The translations under genes were made by a program, and so were the position numbers. The notes beneath the pieces were generated by a model that had not been told where the DNA came from, made no database searches, and saw only the letters and a program-made list of their open reading frames with translations. 11,973 nucleotides of DNA, from positions 1 to 11,973 of the forward strand of contig JACQQZ010000074.1 of the NCBI GenBank assembly GCA_016206755.1. Direction: 5' to 3'. Shown here piece by piece: positions 1 through 5,941 of this stretch; position 1 is the stretch's first letter; every line of letters begins with the position of its first letter. This stretch comes from Candidatus Omnitrophota bacterium. Its GTDB lineage: Bacteria > Omnitrophota > Gorgyraeia > 1-14-0-20-64-10 > JACQQZ01.

Positions 1-88
1 AAGCGGTACCGTTTCCGGGAGTGCCAGGTTCCCGGAAAAATGGAGAGAATAAGAAGTGAACCTGGCACACCCGGAAACGGTACCGCTT
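1..88. repeat. Long imperfect inverted repeat (REP/MITE-like hairpin)
   Basis: Positions 1-19 are perfectly complementary to 70-88, and positions 21-30 (GTGCCAGGTT) are perfectly complementary to 59-68 (AACCTGGCAC). Only the A/A pair 20/69 interrupts a 30-step stem with a 28-base loop (31-58). The octamer CCCGGAAA occurs at both 31-38 and 70-77, so the 5' arm segment 12-19 could instead pair locally with 31-38. The arms carry the palindrome GGTACC. Such long GC-rich imperfect palindromes in intergenic DNA are typical of REP elements or MITEs mobilised in trans by Y1 (RAYT) transposases, but that assignment is inference. No transposase is present. The repeat starts at base 1 and could extend further upstream. 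Confidence 0.75.
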
Positions 89-96
89 AGAGGAAG

Positions 97-1137
97 ATGG
101 ACAACACCGATAAGAAGCTGCTGAATCTCATCCAGCAAGATTTTCCGTGCGCCCCCCGGCCGTTTGAGGAGCTTGGAAAAAAGGCGCAGTTGTCAGGGGA
201 AGAAACGATTCGCCGCATTCGGGCTTTGAAAGACGAAGGGGTCATCCGCCAGATCGGCGCCATCTTCGACACGCGGCGAATGGGATACGCCAGCTCGCTT
301 GTGGCGATGAAAATTGCGCCGGAACGTCTGGATGAAGCCGCGGCTGTGATCAATGAACACCCGGGGGTCAGCCACAACTACGGCCGCAACCACGACTACA
401 ATTTGTGGTTTACGATCGCGCTTCCTCCAACAGTGTCCTTGGAGCGGACGGTCAACCGGCTTCACGAGTTGGCGGGGGCGCAGAAGACGCGGCTTCTTCC
501 GACGCTCAGATTGTTTAAGATCGGCGTTCAGTTGGATGTGACCGGCGAGAGCAACCCCGCCGAGCCCCTGCCCTCGGGGGCCGTTTGGTCCTGGAAGACG
601 GCGCCGGAAGCAGCCGTTGTGACGGAGAAGGAAATTCAAGCCATCCGTTGCCTGCAGGAGGACTTGCCGGTGCATCCGGATGCCTATGCGCAGTTGGGCG
701 CGAAATGGGGACTTTCGGAAGAGCAGCTTTTTTCGTACGTCGAAAGTTTTAAGGAACGGCAGATGATTCGCCGCTACGCTGCCGTGCTTCACCATCGCAG
801 CGCCGGTTTTGTCGTCAACGGTATGGGCGTTTGGAAAGTGCCGGTGGACCGCGTGGAAGAATTGGGGCCTGTGATGGGCAGCTTCCGCGGAGTCAGCCAC
901 TGTTATCAGCGGCCGACCTATGACGATTGGCCTTATACGATCTTTACGATGATGCATGGCAGAAACGGCCCGGAGATCAAGGCGATGGTGGCGGCGATCG
1001 CCGAGGCCACGGGGACCGCGGAATACGCGGTCCTGTATTCGGTGACGGAGTATAAAAAAATCCGCGTCAAATATTTCTCGCTGGAGCTGGACAGTTGGGC
1101 GGAAAAATACGCGGCAACACCTGCTTCCAAAAACTGA
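97..1137 (+). CDS. ahbAB: Siroheme decarboxylase, AhbA-AhbB fusion (Lrp/AsnC-type)
   Basis: The 346-residue protein contains two tandem AsnC/Lrp-like halves, each an HTH segment followed by a ferredoxin-like domain. In the N-terminal half the HTH lies at about 4-55 and the signature HNYGRNHDYNLWF at 93-105. In the C-terminal half the HTH lies at about 176-225 and the signature SHCYQRPTYDDWPY at 267-280, followed by MMHG. These signatures are characteristic of the siroheme decarboxylases AhbA and AhbB and of the related NirD/L/G/H proteins. They convert siroheme to 12,18-didecarboxysiroheme in siroheme-dependent heme b or heme d1 synthesis, in the cytoplasm. The subunits are often separate genes of about 150-180 residues; fusions such as NirDL are known. 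The start fits the family N-terminus. The SD-like AGAGGA (89-94) sits unusually close to the ATG, just after the inverted repeat. The gene is followed after 30 bases by the kor-type genes, probably in the same operon. No ahbC or ahbD is in view, so heme b versus heme d1 is undecided. Confidence 0.9.
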   Translation: MDNTDKKLLNLIQQDFPCAPRPFEELGKKAQLSGEETIRRIRALKDEGVIRQIGAIFDTRRMGYASSLVAMKIAPERLDEAAAVINEHPGVSHNYGRNHDYNLWFTIALPPTVSLERTVNRLHELAGAQKTRLLPTLRLFKIGVQLDVTGESNPAEPLPSGAVWSWKTAPEAAVVTEKEIQAIRCLQEDLPVHPDAYAQLGAKWGLSEEQLFSYVESFKERQMIRRYAAVLHHRSAGFVVNGMGVWKVPVDRVEELGPVMGSFRGVSHCYQRPTYDDWPYTIFTMMHGRNGPEIKAMVAAIAEATGTAEYAVLYSVTEYKKIRVKYFSLELDSWAEKYAATPASKN

Positions 1138-1167
1138 AAGAACTTAAAAGAGAGACGGATAAATTCC

Positions 1168-2901
1168 ATGGCACTGGATCACATTTTTAGATTCGGCGGG
1201 GAAGGCGGAGAGGGCGTCATCAGCTGCGGGGATCTGTTTACACTCACCTGCGCGCGGTCCAGTTTGGAGATATACACCTTTTTGACGTATCCGGCGGAGA
1301 TCAAAGGCGGGCACGCCTGGTATCAGGTGCGCGTCAGCGACCAGCTTTTACTTTCTCAGGGCAGCAAGATCGATGTCTTGGTCGCCTTCAACCGCGAAGC
1401 GTACGACAAGCATTATTCTTCCATCCGCGACGGCGGCGTTCTGGTGTACGACAACACCGACTTTTTGCCCGATGAGGACAGGCGCACCATCAAGTACCCC
1501 ATTCCGTTTACGAAAATCGCCATGGAAGAAATCGGCGTGCGTTTGACCAAGAACCTGGTGGCCCTCGGAGCGCTTTCCTCTCTCTTTAGCGTGCCGCGCG
1601 AGCGCTTGGAAGGTTTGGTTCGCGACAAGTTCGGCCGCAAAGGCGAGCAAGTGCTTCAGAAGAACATGGAAGCGCTGGCTGCCGGCGCGCGCTATGTCGA
1701 AGCCAGCGTCAAAAAGCAGGACAGCATTCGCATCGAGCCCCCCGCCAACAAACAACCGAAGCTGATGCTCTCCGGCAATGAGTCGTTGACGCTGGGGGCG
1801 CTGGCTGCAGGGCTGAAAATTTACGCCGGTTATCCGATCACGCCGGCCTCAAGCATTTTGGAAATGCTGGCCAAGGAATTGCCGAAGGTCGGCGGCACGA
1901 TCATCCAAACGGAGGATGAGATTGCCGCACTCGGCGTGGTGCTGGGCGCTTCTTTTGCAGGCCGCAAAGCGATGACGGCCACCGCGGGCCCGGGACTCTC
2001 GCTCATGGTCGAGATGATGGGGCTGGCCACGATGGCTGAGCTTCCTGCGGTGATTGTGGATGCGCAGCGCGCAGGCCCGTCGACGGGGATGCCGACCAAG
2101 ACGGAGCAGTCCGATCTCAACATTGCCATCTTCGGCGGACATGGAGATTCGCCTCGGGTCGTGCTGGCCCTCTCCAGCGTTGAGGACTGTTTCTACGGGA
2201 TGATCCGCGCATTCAACTTTGCCGAAAAATATCAAACCCCTGTGATCGTGCTCAGCGATCAATATTTGGCGCAGCGCAAAGCCACCATTGCCAAGCCGGA
2301 TTTGACCGGTGTCGCCATCGAGTCGCGGCGGACTCCGACGACCGCAGAGCTCCAGCAGCCGTACTGGCGTTTTAAGATGACGGAAAATTACGTTTCGCCG
2401 ATGGCCGTCCCCGGAATGGCCGATGCGTTCTACGCCTGCACGGGATTGGAGCACACCGAGTCCGGTGCGCTCAATTACGAGCAAGACAACCACACGAAGA
2501 TGACGGACAAGCGCTACAAGAAGCTTCTCAACATCCGCAACGAGCCGGGCATTTACCGGACTTACGGAACGGAAGGTCCGGCCGTTCTGGGCGTCATGGG
2601 CTGGGGTTCCAGCGAAGGCGTCATTCGCGAAGCGGTTGCCAAAGCCAACGCGGCGGGGATTAAAGTCACGGCTTTTCATCCGAAGCTTCTTTTCCCTCTG
2701 CCCAAAGATGCGATTCAGGCATGGTTGACGAAACACGGCATTCAGAAGCTGATTGTGCCGGAACTCAACTACAGCGGGCAATTTGCAAATCTCTTGAAGC
2801 AGAATTTTAACCATGGTCTTGAATTCATTCAAATCAACCGGCTCGGCGGGGTGCCTTTCGATCCGCAAGACATCCTGCAGCAGATTGAAAAGGCGGCCTG
2901 A
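1168..2901 (+). CDS. korA: 2-oxoacid:ferredoxin oxidoreductase, gamma-alpha fusion (KorA type)
   Basis: This cytoplasmic subunit (577 residues) belongs to an enzyme that oxidatively decarboxylates a 2-oxoacid to acyl-CoA with ferredoxin as electron acceptor, or runs in reverse to fix CO2. Residues 1 to about 190 are the gamma domain, with a glycine-rich GGEGGEGV near the N-terminus and YPAEIKGG at 41-48. From about 198 comes the alpha subunit (pyrimidine-binding and domain II), with GYPITPAS at 221-228, TEDEIAALG at 248-256, ATAGPGLSLM at 271-280 and QRAGPSTGMPTKTEQ at 300-314. The gamma-alpha order and the RAGPSTGMPTKTEQ signature are those of KorA-type 2-oxoglutarate:ferredoxin oxidoreductases. 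The substrate is inferred from this resemblance; another 2-oxoacid is possible. A purine-rich SD-like AAGAGAG (1148-1154) lies somewhat far from the ATG. The beta subunit begins 6 bases after the stop codon. Confidence 0.93.
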   Translation: MALDHIFRFGGEGGEGVISCGDLFTLTCARSSLEIYTFLTYPAEIKGGHAWYQVRVSDQLLLSQGSKIDVLVAFNREAYDKHYSSIRDGGVLVYDNTDFLPDEDRRTIKYPIPFTKIAMEEIGVRLTKNLVALGALSSLFSVPRERLEGLVRDKFGRKGEQVLQKNMEALAAGARYVEASVKKQDSIRIEPPANKQPKLMLSGNESLTLGALAAGLKIYAGYPITPASSILEMLAKELPKVGGTIIQTEDEIAALGVVLGASFAGRKAMTATAGPGLSLMVEMMGLATMAELPAVIVDAQRAGPSTGMPTKTEQSDLNIAIFGGHGDSPRVVLALSSVEDCFYGMIRAFNFAEKYQTPVIVLSDQYLAQRKATIAKPDLTGVAIESRRTPTTAELQQPYWRFKMTENYVSPMAVPGMADAFYACTGLEHTESGALNYEQDNHTKMTDKRYKKLLNIRNEPGIYRTYGTEGPAVLGVMGWGSSEGVIREAVAKANAAGIKVTAFHPKLLFPLPKDAIQAWLTKHGIQKLIVPELNYSGQFANLLKQNFNHGLEFIQINRLGGVPFDPQDILQQIEKAA

Positions 2902-2907
2902 CACCCC

Positions 2908-3750
2908 ATGCCAAAAATCAGCGCTCAGGAATACAAAACAAAAATCGAACCGGTTTGGTGTCCCGGCTGCGGCGACTTCGGCGTGCTGCAGGCCATTTGC
3001 AATGCGCTCTCCGCCAAGGATGTCGATCCGAAGAACCTTGTTTTTGCTTCCGGCATCGGCTGCTCGGGGCGTCTGCCGCCTTATGTGAAGTCCTACGGTT
3101 TCCATACCGTCCACGGCCGCGTGCTTCCGATTGCCACAGGCATCAAAGTGGGCAATCCGAATTTGACGGTGGTGGCCGTCGGCGGCGACGGGGATGCCTT
3201 TGCCATCGGCGGCGGGCACATTCCGCATACCGCCCGGCGCAATCCGGACATCAAGTACATCGTGATGGACAACGGGACGTACGGTTTGACCAAAGGGCAG
3301 GGGTCGCCCACTTCTCCCCTGGGGAAGGCGTATCCAGGAGCTCCTTACGGCACGACGGAAATTCCGCTCAACCCGATCGCCATGTCGATCGCCTATGACG
3401 TGTCGTTTGTGGCGCGCGCTTATTCCGGCAAAGCCAAAGAGTTGGCTGAAATCATCATGAAGGCGATGGACCATCGCGGATTCGCGCTGATTGACGTCAT
3501 CAGTCCCTGCATCACGTTCTACAACACCTACAAAGAGCTTCCCCCGCAATTGGCGGTTATTCCTGAAACGCATGACCCCAGGAATCGCGCCGATGCGTTC
3601 AAGCTGGCCCTGGACGGCTCCAAAATTTACCTGGGCGTTTTCTACCAGAACGAGCGGCCGACGTACGAATCCCGTTTGACGGGCCTGAGCGAAAAAGCGG
3701 AAGCCGCCAGCATTCCGCGCCTCAATGAGATCATGCTCGATTTCACCTAG
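2908..3750 (+). CDS. korB: 2-oxoacid:ferredoxin oxidoreductase, beta subunit (KorB type)
   Basis: This 280-residue protein is the thiamine-diphosphate and [4Fe-4S]-binding partner of the preceding gamma-alpha subunit. CPGCG at 18-22 supplies two cluster cysteines, and GIGCSGR at 49-55 a third. The ThDP/Mg motif is GDGD at 93-96, ending in the downstream MDNGTYGLTKGQ (120-131). The length and the NGTYGLTKGQ signature are normal for two-subunit KorAB enzymes. The spacing of only 6 bases after korA indicates co-transcription and probably translational coupling. No separate delta (2x[4Fe-4S] ferredoxin) gene follows; the next gene is hicB with its own promoter. The complex is therefore probably (gamma-alpha)2-beta2, passing electrons from the beta cluster to a soluble ferredoxin. 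2-Oxoglutarate as substrate is likely but not proven by sequence. No convincing terminator is visible after the stop. Confidence 0.94.
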   Translation: MPKISAQEYKTKIEPVWCPGCGDFGVLQAICNALSAKDVDPKNLVFASGIGCSGRLPPYVKSYGFHTVHGRVLPIATGIKVGNPNLTVVAVGGDGDAFAIGGGHIPHTARRNPDIKYIVMDNGTYGLTKGQGSPTSPLGKAYPGAPYGTTEIPLNPIAMSIAYDVSFVARAYSGKAKELAEIIMKAMDHRGFALIDVISPCITFYNTYKELPPQLAVIPETHDPRNRADAFKLALDGSKIYLGVFYQNERPTYESRLTGLSEKAEAASIPRLNEIMLDFT

Positions 3751-3765
3751 CAGGGGTACAGACCC

Positions 3766-3795
3766 TTGACGCTTGATTCGGCCTGGTGTTAGACT
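3766..3795 (+). promoter_or_regulatory. Probable sigma-70 promoter for hicBA
   Basis: TTGACG (3766-3771) is followed after 18 bases by TAGACT (3790-3795). The -35 matches the TTGACA consensus at five of six positions and the -10 matches TATAAT at four of six. This predicts a transcript starting near 3802, about 80 bases before the hicB start. Its place in the korB-hicB gap fits independent expression of the toxin-antitoxin pair. There is no experimental support, and alternative 17-base spacing gives a weaker -10. Confidence 0.5.
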
Positions 3796-3881
3796 TTTAT
3801 CGAGGAATCTATGGTTCAGCTTATACTTCGGGCCATGCGCACCCACCGATGCAATACATTTTCACTACGAAAGAGAGTTTT

Positions 3882-4103
3882 ATGCGCAAAGAGCTAGCAT
3901 ATACTGTGTTAATCGAGCAAGATGAGACCGGTGCCTACATTGCCCAAGTGCCGGATCTGAAGGGCTGTCATACTCAGGCGAAATCCATTCCAGAGCTACT
4001 TCAGAGAATTCGCGAAGCCATTGAACTGTGTTTGGAAGTTGAAGGAGTTCGCGTACCGCCTCCTCGATTTGTCGGCATTCAGCAAATCCGCGTTGCGGTG
4101 TGA
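3882..4103 (+). CDS. hicB: HicB-family antitoxin (short form)
   Basis: A 73-residue protein that starts MRKELAYTVLIEQDETG and continues YIAQVPDLKGCHTQAKS, the classic HicB partial RNase H-like fold: beta strand, acidic turn, then AxVPDLxGCxTxGxS-like. An amphipathic helix follows (about residues 36-52). HicB binds and neutralises the HicA mRNA interferase in the cytoplasm. The chosen ATG is preceded by AAGAGAG (3871-3877) at short spacing and matches the usual HicB N-terminus; an in-frame GTG at 3786 overlaps the putative promoter and is unlikely. The protein ends soon after the core fold and lacks the C-terminal helix-turn-helix or ribbon-helix-helix of many HicB antitoxins, so direct autorepression is doubtful. 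The stop overlaps the hicA start as GTGA, implying coupled translation. The antitoxin gene comes first, the reverse of the commonest hicA-hicB order. Confidence 0.9.
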   Translation: MRKELAYTVLIEQDETGAYIAQVPDLKGCHTQAKSIPELLQRIREAIELCLEVEGVRVPPPRFVGIQQIRVAV

Positions 4104-4327
4104 GCAAGCTTCCCATTCTCAAGCCTCTCCAACTGGTTCGTGTTCTTGAGCAAGCAGGTTTTCAGAGAATCCGCCAGAAGGGAAGCCACTTGTACCTTAG
4201 ACATCAGGATGGTCGTGCGACTGTTGTGCCCATTCATCGAGGCGAAGACATTCCTCCGGGTTTACTCAGGGGTATTTTGCGCGATACAGAATTGAGCCGG
4301 GAAGAATTTTTGAAGCTTTTGCGTTGA
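4100..4327 (+). CDS. hicA: HicA-family mRNA interferase toxin
   Basis: A 75-residue basic protein with the dsRBD-like HicA fold. The helix-loop VRVLEQAGFQRIRQKGSH leads to the catalytic histidine in GSH (H30), followed by LYLRH, then a VPIHRGEDIPPGLLRGILRD segment typical of HicA. HicA toxins cleave mRNA and arrest translation when not bound by HicB. The start is GTG, overlapping the hicB stop codon by four bases. No clear Shine-Dalgarno is visible, so expression probably depends on translation of hicB. All key residues appear intact, so the module is likely functional. It lies between metabolic and secretion genes with its own promoter, consistent with acquisition as a mobile cassette (inference). 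Confidence 0.93.
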   Translation: MSKLPILKPLQLVRVLEQAGFQRIRQKGSHLYLRHQDGRATVVPIHRGEDIPPGLLRGILRDTELSREEFLKLLR

Positions 4328-4345
4328 ATTCTTCCGTAGTACAAT
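4319..4345 (+). promoter_or_regulatory. Possible promoter upstream of the secretin cluster
   Basis: TACAAT (4340-4345) is a five-of-six match to the -10 consensus. TTGCGT (4319-4324, inside the end of hicA) could be the -35, but the spacing is only 15 bases, which is short. If used, transcription would start near 4352, just before the 5' arm of the leader inverted repeat at 4358-4371. Support is the -10 match and the position only. Confidence 0.3.
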
Positions 4346-4357
4346 GCTGGCGTGACC

Positions 4358-4471
4358 CCATCACCTGCCTTCCGGCTCGCAGAGGCCGCCGCTAGAAACA
4401 ATCGACTGACTTATTGCTTCGGCTGTCCTCATGGCTTTAAGTTCACCTTCGGTGAACAAGGCAGGTGATGG
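4358..4471 (+). promoter_or_regulatory. Leader inverted repeat covering the likely SD of the ATPase gene
   Basis: CCATCACCTGCCTT (4358-4371) is perfectly complementary to AAGGCAGGTGATGG (4458-4471), giving a 14-bp stem around an 86-base interior. The 3' arm contains the purine-rich AAGG and AGGTGA that would serve as ribosome binding site for the GTG start at 4473. Immediately next to that arm, GTTCACC-TTC-GGTGAAC (4441-4457) forms a second 7-bp hairpin. A weaker stem, CGGC with GCCG (4373-4376/4385-4388), lies near the 5' arm. Folded RNA would hide the start region, as in translational control elements. It matches no riboswitch class I know. Alternatively it is a small inserted element with terminal inverted repeats. 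Confidence 0.5.
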
Positions 4472-4472
4472 C

Positions 4473-5321
4473 GTGAGCTACTACCGGTTGCTGGGGCTGA
4501 AAAAAGAGCCGTTCTCGACGAGCCCGGACCCTTCGTTTTTCTATGAAGCCCCAGGACACCAGAGCGCCCTGTACCGCTTGGGCGTCGCCGTGCGGCTGCG
4601 GCGGGGCTTGAGTCTTCTCGTCGGCGACGTCGGAACCGGCAAGACCACGCTCAGCCGCCGCTTGTATCAAATTCTCTCTCCGTATCCGTCCATCTCACTG
4701 CATGTGATTTTGAATCCGGCTTATTCAACGGAGCTGGAGTTTTTAAACGCCCTCATTGAAAGCTTTCACATGGCCGAGTCCGGAACCTCCTTGCCGACGA
4801 CGTCTCAGTGCCTCAGGCGCATCGAAACGGAGCTTTTTCGGCGCGCGACCGAGCGCAATTTGACGACCACCCTGTTCATCGATGAAGCCCAAAAGCTCAG
4901 CGATGCCTCGCTTGAGATCCTTCGCATTCTTCTCAACTACGAAACGCACGAGCACAAGCTTCTGCAGGTGGTTCTTTTTTCTCAGGAAGAGCTGCTCCCG
5001 CGCATTCAAAATACCCGCAATTTGTGGGACCGCATCGGCACGCGGCACCGGCTGGCCCCGCTCGATCAGGAGCAGACCCGCGCGATGATCTGCTTTCGAA
5101 TCCAAGCCGCCGGCTGCTGCAGGCGCCGGCCCCTCTTCACCGAAGACGCCGTGGATGAAATCCACCGTCAAACTCAGGGTTATCCTCGACGGATTTCCAT
5201 GATGGCCCACGATGCGCTGGAGCATCTGGTCATGTACGATTGCGATCAAGTGGACCTGGAGATCATTTCGAAATTGGCGGGGCGACAGGCCGTTGCCATT
5301 CCCGCCGGAGTGGCGGCATGA
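4473..5321 (+). CDS. ExeA/MshM-type AAA+ ATPase of a secretin cluster
   Basis: A predicted cytoplasmic AAA+ ATPase of 282 residues from the GTG start. The N-terminus YYRLLGLKKEPFSTSPDPSFFY is the standard opening of the GspA/ExeA/MshM family. Walker A GDVGTGKTT lies at 51-59, Walker B TLFIDEAQ at 133-140, and YPRRIS near the C-terminus. An in-frame ATG at 4431 would add 14 residues, but it has no Shine-Dalgarno and the extension is outside the family pattern, so GTG 4473 is preferred. Unlike Aeromonas ExeA there is no transmembrane segment or peptidoglycan-binding domain, so it resembles the short MshM type. ExeA helps the secretin pass and assemble in the cell envelope; a related role is inferred here because the next two genes encode a GspC-like protein and a secretin. 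The stop overlaps the next start as ATGA. Confidence 0.85.
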   Translation: MSYYRLLGLKKEPFSTSPDPSFFYEAPGHQSALYRLGVAVRLRRGLSLLVGDVGTGKTTLSRRLYQILSPYPSISLHVILNPAYSTELEFLNALIESFHMAESGTSLPTTSQCLRRIETELFRRATERNLTTTLFIDEAQKLSDASLEILRILLNYETHEHKLLQVVLFSQEELLPRIQNTRNLWDRIGTRHRLAPLDQEQTRAMICFRIQAAGCCRRRPLFTEDAVDEIHRQTQGYPRRISMMAHDALEHLVMYDCDQVDLEIISKLAGRQAVAIPAGVAA

Positions 5322-5941
5322 CGCCCGAAGAACGTTTGTTCCGAACCATCGGCGAGAAGCCCGGCGGGGAGCAAACCCCTGCTTCTGCCGTTTCGCCCAT
5401 TTCCAAGCTTTTGTTGTTGATCCCGCGGCAGTGGACGCGCCTGCTGAATGCAAGCGAATTGCGGCGATGGTTCATGGATCGCCCGATTCAACGGATCAAT
5501 TTGATCCTGGCGTGTCTTCTATCTTTTCTTCTGGTCTCATTGATTTTTGACGTGGCGACGGCGCCGCGGCGTTTTCGGAAATTTATGGAGATTCCAGCTG
5601 GCTCCACCGCGTCTTTGGACCAAAGTCCGTCTGTTTCAGCAGGCCCCTCCCTCGAAGAATACGCATCGGTTTTAAGTGACCGGAATGTTTTTCAAGTGCC
5701 CAATGCCGCGGGGCAATCCCCCGCTTCTTCCCCCGCCGCCGCGGTCTCGCCTGTGGAAGGGCTGAAGTTGGTCGGGATTGCCTGGAGCGACGAACCGGAA
5801 GCCATCATCAATGACATCAAGGCCAATAAAACTTTTTTCTTGAAAGCCGGGAACCGCGTTGGGGCTTTGACCGTTCGCGAGGTGACGCGCGAAGCCGTCA
5901 TTCTGGTGACCGACAGCGGTGAGGTGCACGAGCTGCGATGA
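5318..5941 (+). CDS. GspC/PilP-like inner-membrane protein
   Basis: A 207-residue protein with a cytoplasmic N-terminal tail, one transmembrane segment at about 60-79 (INLILACLLSFLLVSLIFDV), the GspC-like motif YASVLSDRNVF at 115-125, a Pro/Ala/Ser linker at 126-136, and a C-terminal beta-rich homology-region domain (about 137-207, LKLVGIAWSDEPEAIIND onward). This matches the layout of GspC (type II secretion) and MshK/PilP-like pilotless linkers, in which the periplasmic HR domain binds the N0 domain of the secretin. There is no PDZ domain, unlike full-length GspC. The ATG at 5318 is supported by GGAG (5307-5310) with 7-base spacing and by the ATGA overlap with the ATPase gene. The stop overlaps the secretin start in the same way. 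Family type is clear from layout; the exact subfamily is not. Confidence 0.78.
   Translation: MTPEERLFRTIGEKPGGEQTPASAVSPISKLLLLIPRQWTRLLNASELRRWFMDRPIQRINLILACLLSFLLVSLIFDVATAPRRFRKFMEIPAGSTASLDQSPSVSAGPSLEEYASVLSDRNVFQVPNAAGQSPASSPAAAVSPVEGLKLVGIAWSDEPEAIINDIKANKTFFLKAGNRVGALTVREVTREAVILVTDSGEVHELR

Noticed and set aside
3751..3767. Possible terminator after korB (GGGT-ACAG-ACCC)
   Set aside because: The stem is only 4 to 6 bp with a wobble pair and is not followed by a T tract. It could be a REP fragment, but that is not supported.
1849..3846. Long minus-strand open frame of 665 codons opposite the kor-type genes
   Set aside because: It lies antisense to two clear conserved genes, its translation is rich in Arg, His and Gly with no recognisable domain, and it is a typical GC-codon shadow.
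3786..3881. N-terminal extension of hicB from GTG 3786
   Set aside because: It overlaps the likely -10 element of the promoter, has no SD, and adds 32 residues absent from the HicB family; ATG 3882 with AAGAGAG fits better.
4441..4457. GTTCACC-TTC-GGTGAAC hairpin as a terminator
   Set aside because: It has a perfect 7-bp stem but no following T run, and it lies directly before the start region of a gene, so it was treated as part of the leader instead.
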